A stretch of 64,000 nt of DNA, from contig SPJV01000096.1 of NCBI GenBank assembly GCA_006844765.1, positions 1 through 64,000 of the forward strand. The letters run 5' to 3'. Made by a program: the position numbers and the translations under genes. Positions 52,890 to 61,625 of this stretch are shown piece after piece. Under the pieces are notes generated by a model, which was not told the origin of the DNA, did no database searches, and was given only the letters and a program-made list of their open reading frames with translations. How positions within the stretch are numbered: the first letter of the stretch is position 1; every line of letters begins with the position of its first letter. This DNA is from Alphaproteobacteria bacterium. GTDB lineage: Bacteria > Pseudomonadota > Alphaproteobacteria > UBA8366 > Aestuariispiraceae.

Positions 52890-53348
52890 ATGGACGACGC
52901 AGACTACAATAGTGAAATCGATATAAACCGGGTTATGGAGCGAATTCCACATCGCTACCCGTTTATCATGATCGACAAGGTTGTAGACCTTGTTCCTTAT
53001 GAAAGTGCTGTTGGGCTAAAATGCGTCTCAATGGGTGAGCCGCATTTCCAAGGGCATTTCCCCGATAAACCTATTATGCCTGGTGTTCTAATCGTTGAAA
53101 GCATGGCGCAGACTGCCGCTGTGATGGTTGTTTCAAGCCTTGGCCCGGAATCTGAAGGCAAGCTCGTCTACTTCATGAGTGTAGAAGATGCGAAATTTCG
53201 CCGGCCAGTCGTTCCTGGGGATGTCATGTACATCCACGTTTCGAAGAAGCAGCAACGCGGGCCCGTGTGGAAGTTCCACGGTGAGGCCAAAGTGGATGGT
53301 AAACTCTGCGCCGAAGCTACCTTCGCCGCGATGATCCGAGACGGATAA
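52890..53348 (+). CDS. fabZ: 3-hydroxyacyl-ACP dehydratase FabZ
   Basis: The 152-residue hot-dog protein has IPHRYPFIMIDKVVDL and the active-site region HFQGHFPDKPIMPGVLIVESMAQ with the catalytic histidine; the matching glutamate lies in VESMAQ. It dehydrates 3-hydroxyacyl-ACP, competing with LpxA and LpxD for the same pool. ATG 52890 has GGGGA five bases upstream and is preferred to GTG 52875, which overlaps lpxD. Confidence 0.96.
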   Translation: MDDADYNSEIDINRVMERIPHRYPFIMIDKVVDLVPYESAVGLKCVSMGEPHFQGHFPDKPIMPGVLIVESMAQTAAVMVVSSLGPESEGKLVYFMSVEDAKFRRPVVPGDVMYIHVSKKQQRGPVWKFHGEAKVDGKLCAEATFAAMIRDG

Positions 53349-53350
53349 TC

Positions 53351-54157
53351 ATGAACAATATTCACGCCACAGCAGTTGTTGAAGATGGCGCGGTAATTGG
53401 GGCTGATGTTTCAATTGGCCCATATTGTGTAGTTGGGGGGGCGGTCGTTCTTAAAGATCGGGTTCGATTGCACAGTCATGTCGTTGTCGGCGGCGATACT
53501 GTCATTGGAGATGACACGGAAATTTTTCCTTTCGCCAGCATCGGATTGGTCCCGCAGGATTTGAAGTTTCGGGGAGAGACTTCCAAATTGGAGGTCGGCA
53601 GAGGCAACAGAATTCGTGAATATGTAACAATGAATCCCGGGACCGAGGGTGGCGGACTTCTTACAAAAGTCGGTGATAATGGGTTGTTCATGGTTGGGTC
53701 TCATGTCGCGCATGATTGCATCGTTGGCGACAATGTTATCATGGCAAATAATGCAACCTTGGCCGGACATGTAGAGTTGGGCGATCATGCAATCATCGGC
53801 GGGCTCTCCGCGATCCATCAGTTCGTTCGCATTGGCCGCCACGCAATGGTCGGCGGCATGTCTGGTGTCGAGAACGACGTTATTCCTTATGGATCTGTCA
53901 TGGGAGACCGTGCAGATTTATGCGGTCTGAACATTGTTGGCCTGAAGCGTCGTGGTTTTGACAAGACCACGGTTCATTCACTTCGCAATGCCTACCGTAT
54001 TCTGTTCGCAGATGAGGGAACGTTGAGCGAGCGCGTGGATGACGTGGCGGAAGACTTTGCGAATATCGAAGTTGTGATGGAGATTCTGAATTTCATTCGC
54101 GCTTCGTCGTCTAGAGGTCTAACCCAGCCACGCGGTTCGGCCGCGCATGGGGACTAA
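53351..54157 (+). CDS. lpxA: UDP-N-acetylglucosamine acyltransferase
   Basis: The 268-residue trimeric enzyme shows hexapeptide repeats from residue 1 (HATAVVEDGAVIGADVSIGPYC), the catalytic histidine in GSHVAHDCIVGDNVIM, and a helical C-terminal end (FDKTTVHSLRNAYRILFADEGT). It starts lipid A synthesis. It begins two bases after fabZ stop, and the next gene starts inside it. Confidence 0.96.
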   Translation: MNNIHATAVVEDGAVIGADVSIGPYCVVGGAVVLKDRVRLHSHVVVGGDTVIGDDTEIFPFASIGLVPQDLKFRGETSKLEVGRGNRIREYVTMNPGTEGGGLLTKVGDNGLFMVGSHVAHDCIVGDNVIMANNATLAGHVELGDHAIIGGLSAIHQFVRIGRHAMVGGMSGVENDVIPYGSVMGDRADLCGLNIVGLKRRGFDKTTVHSLRNAYRILFADEGTLSERVDDVAEDFANIEVVMEILNFIRASSSRGLTQPRGSAAHGD

Positions 54158-56201
54158 GCCAAAAATTGGTATTGTCGCGGGTGCCGGTCATTTGCCACGG
54201 CGGCTGGTCGATCAGTGCCTTGTCGACGGTCGCTCCTTTTTCGTGTTCGCGATAGAGGGGCACGCTAGCCAGACCGACTTTCAGGATGTGCCTCATGCAT
54301 GGATTAAGCTTGGTCGGACCGGAGACTCGATAGCCCTGGCCCAGCGGGAGGGGGTCGAGGAAATCGTCATGGCGGGCGCTGTGCGTCGTCCTTCATTCAC
54401 ATCGTTACTGCCTGATGCGACCACCTTAAAAATTTTAGGCAAGGTCGGGGGTGTCGCATTTTCTGGCGATGATGGCTTGCTTCGTGCGGTTATTCGGTTC
54501 CTGGAGGATGCAGCCGGTCTGAAGGTCGTCGGTGTGGATCAGATTTTGGACGACCTTGTGCCTGAACTCGGTGTGTTAACCTCTTGCATCCCCGATCAGC
54601 ATTCTTGGCGCGATATTGAACGCGGACGAGGAATACTTGATTTATTTTCTGCTGCGGATGTGGGGCAATCCGTCGTAATTCAAGAGTCTCTCGTACTTGG
54701 TATTGAGGCCATTGAAGGGACGGATGGTTTGCTCTCTCGTTGTGGAGACCTACGCCGACGTGGGCCTGGCGGAGTCCTGGTCAAGATGCGGAAGAGGGGA
54801 CAGGAGCGTCGGGTCGATTTACCGACGATTGGCGTTACAACGGTAAAGAATGCTGCGGAAGCCGGGTTGCGCGGCATTGCAATTGAGGCCGGTGGTTCCT
54901 TGATCGTTGATCGGGAAGATACTGTCGCCGCTGCTGAGGATGCCGGTTTATTCATTGTTGCCGTTGGAGCAGATGTGGACGGCCCATTGTCGTCGGACAC
55001 GGTTGCAGCTGGTATTACGCGTCATGGGGCAAAGCAACAAAGTCTCAAAGTCTATATAATCGCAGGGGAAGAGTCGGGCGATGCGCTTGGCGGTCGTCTA
55101 ATGCAGGCGCTTCACAATGGCGTTTCAGGAGGTATTGAATTCCGTGGGGTTGGCGGGGCGTCAATGGCCGCCCAGGGGCTCAATAGTCTTTTTGATATGT
55201 CAGAGATTTCCCTTATGGGGCTTGTCGAGATTTTGCCGCATATTCCGAATCTCCGCCGCCGTATTCGTCAAACTGCTGAGGATATAGCGTCGGTAAAGCC
55301 TGATGTCTTGATTACGATTGATGCGCCGGGATTCTGTAAACGTGTCGTCGACGTTCTGCCTCCGGCGGTTGAATGCCCGAAAATTCACTATGTTGCGCCA
55401 ACCGTTTGGGCTTGGCGTCCTGGGCGCGTTCATGGTTTTAAGCGGCGTTTCGATATGTTGCTGACATTGCTTCCCTTCGAACCCCGTTATTTCCATGAAG
55501 TTGGGATGGAGGCCGCGTTTGTCGGACATTCCGTCCTCGAGTCAGGCGCGGACGCTGGGGATGGTAAGCGATTTCGGGAAAAGCATGATATCCCGCCGGA
55601 TGATCCTGTGATCTGTATCTTGCCGGGTAGCAGGCCGGGTGAGGTTTCGAAACTTCTGGATTGCTTCATAGAGACGGCCTTGCGGGTCCGACAGTCGCAT
55701 CCAACCGCGCGGTTTGTTGTGCCGACAGTGCCGGCCCTAGCCGAGACGGTTCGCGATGGTTTCAGGCGTCACGGTCTTGAAGCCTATTTTGTTTCAGATG
55801 AGGCTGAAAAATTTGATGCAATGGCGGCGTCCAATGCGGCGATTGCAGCCTCAGGAACAGTGGCCCTGGAGCTTGCATTGGAGCGCGTGCCGACAGTCAT
55901 TGCCTATCGCGTAAGCTGGCTCACTTACGAAATTGTTCGCCGTTTGATTAAGGTTAAGTTCGTTCACTTGCTCAATTACCTGGCAGGTGAAGCAATTGTT
56001 CCTGAACGTTTGCAGGCTGACTGTACGCCTGATCGGTTAACCACAGATATAGAGTTGCTGCTCGGACCGGCTGGAGAGGAGCAGACAGCGGCGCTGGAGG
56101 TTCCTTTGAAACAGCTTTCCCCCGGCGCCGGGACCGCACCCAGCACGGCTGCGGCTGAGGCCGTCTTGTCCAAACTCGGTCTTACTTCGAAAGCGTGTTG
56201 A
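54147..56201 (+). CDS. LpxI-LpxB fusion: UDP-diacylglucosamine hydrolase joined to lipid-A-disaccharide synthase
   Basis: A single 684-residue frame holds two consecutive lipid A enzymes. Residues 1 to about 295 are LpxI (DUF1009): KIGIVAGAGHLPRRLVD, EEIVMAGAVRRPSF, GDDGLLRAVIRFLE, DLPTIGVTTVKNAAEAGLRG and EAGGSLIVDRE. From Lys301 it is LpxB: KVYIIAGEESGDALGGRLMQAL, GVGGASMAAQG, EISLMGLVEILPHIP, YVAPTVWAWRPGR, LPFEPRYF, FVGHSV and LPGSRPGEV. LpxI makes lipid X, which LpxB joins to UDP-diacylglucosamine. In Caulobacter they are separate genes. The frame overlaps the lpxA end by 11 bases and, tail to tail, the ABC-like gene by 20. No stop or frameshift separates the two halves. Confidence 0.92.
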   Translation: MGTKPKIGIVAGAGHLPRRLVDQCLVDGRSFFVFAIEGHASQTDFQDVPHAWIKLGRTGDSIALAQREGVEEIVMAGAVRRPSFTSLLPDATTLKILGKVGGVAFSGDDGLLRAVIRFLEDAAGLKVVGVDQILDDLVPELGVLTSCIPDQHSWRDIERGRGILDLFSAADVGQSVVIQESLVLGIEAIEGTDGLLSRCGDLRRRGPGGVLVKMRKRGQERRVDLPTIGVTTVKNAAEAGLRGIAIEAGGSLIVDREDTVAAAEDAGLFIVAVGADVDGPLSSDTVAAGITRHGAKQQSLKVYIIAGEESGDALGGRLMQALHNGVSGGIEFRGVGGASMAAQGLNSLFDMSEISLMGLVEILPHIPNLRRRIRQTAEDIASVKPDVLITIDAPGFCKRVVDVLPPAVECPKIHYVAPTVWAWRPGRVHGFKRRFDMLLTLLPFEPRYFHEVGMEAAFVGHSVLESGADAGDGKRFREKHDIPPDDPVICILPGSRPGEVSKLLDCFIETALRVRQSHPTARFVVPTVPALAETVRDGFRRHGLEAYFVSDEAEKFDAMAASNAAIAASGTVALELALERVPTVIAYRVSWLTYEIVRRLIKVKFVHLLNYLAGEAIVPERLQADCTPDRLTTDIELLLGPAGEEQTAALEVPLKQLSPGAGTAPSTAAAEAVLSKLGLTSKAC

Positions 56202-59200
56202 TCTGATCCCGAGCCTGGTTCAGCTGATCCGTGGTCCGGACCAGACGATCCCCCATATCGCGGGTCATCTCGAACGCGAAGTTCGCATCCTGCCGTGCCA
56301 TTTCGCTGAAGACTTCCCGGCTGAGGCGTAGTGTTGTGACTTCGGTTTCTGCCCGGACGGTCGCTGTCCGTTTGGTGTCGCAGAGAAGCGCGATCTCACC
56401 AACCAGTTGGTTCTCGCCAACGACAAACAGTTTTGACTCGTCTTTGCCTGTGCCCACAACGATGGCTGCGCTGCCCTTCATGATGACATGTGCGGCATCG
56501 CCATCATCCCCTTGGGTCATGATGTCATCACCGGGCATGTAGTTGAGGCGCTCCGCCGTAAAGGCCAGGAATTTGAGGCGGGATGGATCGATATTCGCGA
56601 AAAGTGGTAGTTCCTGGAGCTTCCGGGCTTCCCCACCCAGCGCATCATCTTCAGATGTGCTCGTGGGTCTCGGTGCCGCAGCCTCGCTGCTGCCAGAAGC
56701 GGCGATCCGGCCTCCTTTCACTTCCAAGACAGAATCGAAGGTTAGGCCGGCCTGTGGCTCGCTGCCTGTCCAGATTTGCGCTGTATTCGGAAGAGTCTCC
56801 CGAATGCGCGCTGCGATCCGTTCCTGGGCCGCGGGTTCGACGGCATTCATCGGTTCGGCGCAGATCAAAATGTCCGGGCTTTTCAGAATCTGCCGGACCA
56901 AGCCAAGCTTCTGTCGTTGTCCCAATGCCAACCGCCCGCCGCCCAGGCCAACTTGGAAGGTGAGGGCGGTGCGGACAATCGCTTCCCGCATGCCGAGTTC
57001 CACAACCACCTGTTCAACGATCGCGTTGATCTTCTCTGCGGCATCGGCCCGACCATGCACGATGCGGCCAAACAGGATGTTGTCCAGAATGCTGAGGCCA
57101 GGGTTAACTGAGGTGTCGACATAAGGATAAATCTGACCACCGTCTTCAAACAGCGTGGGGTTCTTTTCCCGCAAGGCATGACGAAGCTGCAGCAGCGTTG
57201 CTTGCAGATCATCATCGATCAGGCCAAGGCGGTGGCGCTGAACGGTCAGTTTGAACGGCAGAGACATCAGCATCTGATGGTCTTCGGACGTCAACTCACC
57301 ACCATCTTCTTGTGTGGTCCGGCGGACCAGCAGTTTCAGGTCCGGCAGCACTTCTTCATCGACGAAGCTATACTGTTCGAAGAAGGGGTGTCCGGCAGGG
57401 ATATCCTTGAACAGATCGACGATCAGTTCAGCACATTTGAGGCCGATTTCCTGGAAGGTGGTCGTCAGACCGTGCTCTTCCAGAAGCTCCAGGATGATGG
57501 GGTTGGATGACAGGTTCGATTGTTCAAACGCATCATCCATCGCTTTACCGAACAGGATGTTCCCGGCAACGGATGTATAGGTGTTGTACTTATCCGCATC
57601 GTAATTCTGGACGAGTTCCGTCAGGCGGCGCTCGCTCAGGATATCGCGGACCCGGTTGCGCGCTTGAAGGACTTGATCCGCCAGTTCGGGCTCCGCACCT
57701 GGATCCAAGGACTGTCGAAGTCCGATACCATACATATCCGGTTCCAGCTCAACATCAGTCAGCAGGCTGATCGAACGCCCCAGCAGTTCGTTACGTCCCG
57801 ATACGCCGGCGATTTGGTAGTCCGTCCAATCGAGGTCGAAGCTGTTTGGCAGGTTGCCGGACGCGATAGCCTCCTCAATTTCCGTCTTTCTGGAATCAGA
57901 GACATCATCCCGCTCAATTTCCGGAATCTGGCTCTGCAGGCCAAACAACATATTGTCGGCGATGGATCCGTTGAAGAAAGCAGGATCACTGGTCGCAAGG
58001 CCAACACGGGCGGCGATGACGTTCTCATGCAGGGTCGCGATGTCCGTACCGCCAATTTGGATCTTTCCGCCTGTCGGGCTGAGAATGCGGGACATAAGCC
58101 GCGAGAATACGTCTCGTGAGGCACCGCTTGTACTTGTCAGGGCGATGGTTTGCCCGGGCTCGACCGTGAATGTCGCGCTGTCGATCACCCGCACACCATC
58201 TTCGTCGGCCCAGGTCAGGCCGGCTGCTTCGATCTTTCCGTTTAGACGCGGCATCTCGTCCGGCATCCCGCGCTGCAGGTCCTCGTCCAGCATGCCCTGC
58301 GGCTGGAACTGGCTGGTCAGTTGCTCGTATTTGATCGTCGCGTCGGCCATGCGCTGGTAATAGTTCAACAGCTCCTTCCAAGGTGCTGCCAGTTCTTTAT
58401 AGGCGGCAAGTGCTGCGACAAGAGCCCCGACCGTCAATTCGCCTTCAATAACCAGGTAACCGCCAATCGTGAAGAACAGGAACGGTGTCATCTGGTTGAT
58501 GAAGTTGTTGATGAACTTCATGAAGAATTTGCGCTGATAGATCTCAAAACGAATTTTGAAGATCGTCCCAAGTCGCTTGGAGAAATCAGCTAGGATTCTG
58601 TTGGAATGACTGCTTCCGCGGACGTCTTGTACGCCGCCGACAACCTCTCCGATCCGGTTGGAAAGCGCGCGAACATTCTTCGTACGATCCTTACCCAGCA
58701 GGTTGATTTTCTTCTGCAGCTTCGGAATGACATAGCCCTGCACCGGGACAAGCGCGATGGCCGCTAGACCGATGAATGGGTTCTGAATGAACAGAAACGC
58801 GATGATCGTCAGGAAGAAACCACCTTGGAACGCTGGCAAGGCGAAGGCATCCCCAAAGAAACCGCCGAGGGGTTCCACTTCGGCGGTTACCATGGTTACG
58901 ACTTCGCCGGAGGATGTCTTCTGGAATTGCGGTAGGGGGAACCGCATGGTGCGCTCCAACAGCATAAAGCGCAGGCGGCGCAGCAGTCTCTCTGCCATCA
59001 CACCTTTAAACGTGTTGATGCGCATCTTGAACATGCCGTTGACGATCACCAACGCCAGGAAAATGCCGCAGAGGATAAACAGATAGGGGATCTGTCCCAT
59101 CGAGAGGCCGAGCAAATCGGTGAAATCAATGCCGAACACGACGACGGGCACGTCGCCTTCTATAGCGCCGTCACCAATCGCCTTGTTCACGATTGTCTTT

Positions 59201-59313
59201 GGCACATCCAATCCAAAATACGTAAATGGAAATGAAGCCACGATGAGGATCAAGGTCGCAATCTGCTGCGCCTTACTGTGCTTCCAAATGAAGCGGTACA
59301 TACTCTTATCCAT
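56182..59313 (-). CDS. ABC-exporter-like protein with degenerate ATPase and C-terminal cyclic-nucleotide-binding domain
   Basis: This 1,043-residue protein has an ABC exporter membrane domain with helices near 18-36, 75-95, 162-192 and 275-305. The nucleotide-binding part (about 356-880) is unusual: the Walker A place reads ALTSTSGASRD without the lysine; about 400 residues are inserted; the signature reads LALGQRQKLG; and Walker B is ILICAEP without the aspartate. The string N-I/M-L-F-G, seen once after the Q-loop in normal ABC proteins, occurs three times. The C terminus (about 898-1043) is a cyclic-nucleotide-binding domain with an intact phosphate cassette (GEIALLCDTKRTATVRA). It follows the cyclase gene by 77 bases. 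ATG 59313 has GGGGGA upstream; GTG 59340 is possible. Role unknown. Confidence 0.85.
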   Translation of the reverse strand: MDKSMYRFIWKHSKAQQIATLILIVASFPFTYFGLDVPKTIVNKAIGDGAIEGDVPVVVFGIDFTDLLGLSMGQIPYLFILCGIFLALVIVNGMFKMRINTFKGVMAERLLRRLRFMLLERTMRFPLPQFQKTSSGEVVTMVTAEVEPLGGFFGDAFALPAFQGGFFLTIIAFLFIQNPFIGLAAIALVPVQGYVIPKLQKKINLLGKDRTKNVRALSNRIGEVVGGVQDVRGSSHSNRILADFSKRLGTIFKIRFEIYQRKFFMKFINNFINQMTPFLFFTIGGYLVIEGELTVGALVAALAAYKELAAPWKELLNYYQRMADATIKYEQLTSQFQPQGMLDEDLQRGMPDEMPRLNGKIEAAGLTWADEDGVRVIDSATFTVEPGQTIALTSTSGASRDVFSRLMSRILSPTGGKIQIGGTDIATLHENVIAARVGLATSDPAFFNGSIADNMLFGLQSQIPEIERDDVSDSRKTEIEEAIASGNLPNSFDLDWTDYQIAGVSGRNELLGRSISLLTDVELEPDMYGIGLRQSLDPGAEPELADQVLQARNRVRDILSERRLTELVQNYDADKYNTYTSVAGNILFGKAMDDAFEQSNLSSNPIILELLEEHGLTTTFQEIGLKCAELIVDLFKDIPAGHPFFEQYSFVDEEVLPDLKLLVRRTTQEDGGELTSEDHQMLMSLPFKLTVQRHRLGLIDDDLQATLLQLRHALREKNPTLFEDGGQIYPYVDTSVNPGLSILDNILFGRIVHGRADAAEKINAIVEQVVVELGMREAIVRTALTFQVGLGGGRLALGQRQKLGLVRQILKSPDILICAEPMNAVEPAAQERIAARIRETLPNTAQIWTGSEPQAGLTFDSVLEVKGGRIAASGSSEAAAPRPTSTSEDDALGGEARKLQELPLFANIDPSRLKFLAFTAERLNYMPGDDIMTQGDDGDAAHVIMKGSAAIVVGTGKDESKLFVVGENQLVGEIALLCDTKRTATVRAETEVTTLRLSREVFSEMARQDANFAFEMTRDMGDRLVRTTDQLNQARDQINTLSK

Positions 59314-59390
59314 GAAATCCCCCAAACACTGCTCTCGCACGGCCCCCCGGCTGGCGAGTACTCATTTCCCCAATTGAACTATACCCGATT

Positions 59391-61598
59391 TCACTTGCTT
59401 GTCAGGTCAGTAACACCATCCCAGTTTTTTGGTGTTGGTAGTCCCGTCATTCTTCTGTCGCACCGTTCAACCGCCTTACCCGAGGCGCCATCGCCTTCCG
59501 CAGCCAACTTTTGGAATGCGTCCTTCGCAGCAGAAAAATCTTGTGCGCGATAAAGCGCTAACGCTGCTTCATATCGATCACGTGTTCTTAAGACATCAGC
59601 CCCGACATCACCCTTCTTACCAAGCGGTTCGTAAAGAGTCACCGGCGTTGCGCGTCCGACGACACGCACCCTGTCGATTTCCCGCCATTCAAATCGGTCG
59701 CGGCAAAGCTCGACCGTGTCATCACCGGCCATTAGTAGCGTACCATATTGTTTGTTCACACTTTCCAGCCGGGCAGCCAGGTTCACTGCATCGCCCATGA
59801 CGGTATAGGTATAGCGGCGGCGGGACCCGACATTGCCGACCGTCATTGCGCCGCTATTAATCCCGATTCGGGTTTTAACCTGCATCCCTTCTGGAACATT
59901 GAAGCGTTGGGCGGCGGCGGCGAGCCCAAGGTCGATGGCAATCGCCGCAGAGATCGCGCTCGCCGCGTGGTCCTCATCCCGGACGGGGGCCCCGAAGACC
60001 GCGCAAACCGCATCGCCCAGAAAACGTTCAATGATCCCGTGATGGGCCTCGATTTCCTTGCCGATTATGTTGAAATATTCATTCAGGAACTCCACCAGCT
60101 CGGCCGGTGACATCTTCTCCGATATCGTAGAAAAGGCCGCGATATCGGAGAAGAAACAGGTGAGTTTCCGGCTTTCCCCGCCCAGTTCCGGTACATCACC
60201 GGCATCCAGCATGGCATTGATGACCTTTGGATCCAGATAATGCGAGAAGGTCGCCTGCACCCGCCGACGCTCCTTATCCGTCGTCACGAAGCGGTAGGCT
60301 GTTCCCGCCGTGAAAGCGAGGCCGGTCGCCAGTAGTGGGTCGAGTAGTGGTAACTCTAACCCGGTGCCGAACATCCATGCTGATATGCCTGCGTAGAGCG
60401 CGCCCATCGCCAGGATCGCGGCCAATGATCGGATAGGGCGGAAGGCGAGGGACAGGAGGCCCGCAAGAACCGCCGCACCAAAGCTGAAGAGAATCTGCAT
60501 AACGTCATTTGGTCTATCAACCGCATCGCCCCGGATCAGGTTATTAAATGCCGTGGCGTGTGTATAGACTCCAGCGGTCGCATTCCGGGCGAAATCTGAG
60601 GGGGCTGTGCCAATATCCGTACAGGAGGGCGGGGCACCGGCGAAATCCGGATGGGTGATGAAACGGTTAGAGGCGAGCTTCCGATCTTCAAGATTGAGTA
60701 CCGTGCCAAGGATGACGGCTTTTCCGGCGAAGTGCTGGGTTAGGTATTCGGTATCTCCCTTCTCAATGCATCGATGGATATCCTGAAAGGAGTGGGTTGG
60801 AATGGCCCCCGGTCTGGGATCAAAGTTGAGTAGCAGGTTCATACCTGCCTCTGTCGAGACCGGCGTTCCGCCAAAAAGGGCTGTGGTGCCATTTTCCGCC
60901 ACTTCTAGGGTCCGTCCAGTGTGGCGCATAGCCAACTCACCAGCAAAGCCGGGGCGCCATTCTGAGGTGCCATTACGCTGATATTCCAAAAGCAATGGTA
61001 GACCGCGCAGGATGCCGTCTTCTTCTACAAAGGCATTGAGGGAGCGAATATTCTGTTTTTCGCCGACGGCGCGCCGGAATGCATGGAACGGGCGAAGAGG
61101 CGCATTGCCGAGATCAACTTCACCCAAAACGACCTTGCCCTGTTTTCTGCCTTTTTTGAGCAGGCTAGCCAGTAACGTCTTATCGTAGCGCGTATCGGCA
61201 ACATAGGTGTTGGCTGACGTTGGAAGCACCAAATCCCAACCAACGACGGTTGCTCCAGCCTGCAAGACTGCGTTCTGCACGGATGCGATATGCGGCGTCC
61301 ACATCGCCTTGGGAATAGTGCTGAAGGGCGGTGTTGCATAGGTCGTCTCGTCGATGGCAATGACGACGACCTCCGAAACAGCATACGAAGTAGGCGGGGC
61401 AACTGTTGCCCGAAGCCAGTGCAGAATATCTGTGTCCGCGCGTTCTACCCGATCAAACAGGGGAAGGGACAGAATACCTGCGACGACAACGGCGATCAGG
61501 ACACCGGCTATGATGCTTTGCTTGTTGAATGCGCCGATACCCGGAAAGGCGCCCGGTTTGCCGGCCGGCTTATTGGTATTCGTTTCGCCGTTGGCCAT
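59391..61598 (-). CDS. CHASE2-domain membrane adenylate/guanylate cyclase
   Basis: The 735-residue protein has one membrane helix (28-46), an extracytoplasmic CHASE2 sensor domain (about 50-355; EVVVIAIDETTYATPPF, AGATVVGWDLVLPT), three further helices (368-436) and a class III cyclase domain (475-650). Metal-binding Asp485 (FFSDIAAFST) and Asp529 (FLGDAVCAVFGAP) are present, as are the transition-state residues Asn606 and Arg610 (GDAVNLAARLE). The purine-selecting lysine position is Arg525 and its partner is Thr599, so ATP is likely but not certain. The C terminus adds a short TPR-like helix pair. The next gene encodes a cyclic-nucleotide-binding protein, a plausible effector. Confidence 0.92.
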   Translation of the reverse strand: MANGETNTNKPAGKPGAFPGIGAFNKQSIIAGVLIAVVVAGILSLPLFDRVERADTDILHWLRATVAPPTSYAVSEVVVIAIDETTYATPPFSTIPKAMWTPHIASVQNAVLQAGATVVGWDLVLPTSANTYVADTRYDKTLLASLLKKGRKQGKVVLGEVDLGNAPLRPFHAFRRAVGEKQNIRSLNAFVEEDGILRGLPLLLEYQRNGTSEWRPGFAGELAMRHTGRTLEVAENGTTALFGGTPVSTEAGMNLLLNFDPRPGAIPTHSFQDIHRCIEKGDTEYLTQHFAGKAVILGTVLNLEDRKLASNRFITHPDFAGAPPSCTDIGTAPSDFARNATAGVYTHATAFNNLIRGDAVDRPNDVMQILFSFGAAVLAGLLSLAFRPIRSLAAILAMGALYAGISAWMFGTGLELPLLDPLLATGLAFTAGTAYRFVTTDKERRRVQATFSHYLDPKVINAMLDAGDVPELGGESRKLTCFFSDIAAFSTISEKMSPAELVEFLNEYFNIIGKEIEAHHGIIERFLGDAVCAVFGAPVRDEDHAASAISAAIAIDLGLAAAAQRFNVPEGMQVKTRIGINSGAMTVGNVGSRRRYTYTVMGDAVNLAARLESVNKQYGTLLMAGDDTVELCRDRFEWREIDRVRVVGRATPVTLYEPLGKKGDVGADVLRTRDRYEAALALYRAQDFSAAKDAFQKLAAEGDGASGKAVERCDRRMTGLPTPKNWDGVTDLTSK

Positions 61599-61625
61599 AT
61601 CGGATTCCGATACTCGGGGCGCGCC

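Noticed and set aside
54990..55060. lpxI and lpxB as two separate genes with a missed boundary
   Set aside because: No stop codon, ribosome site or start codon is visible at the junction; the frame runs straight through.
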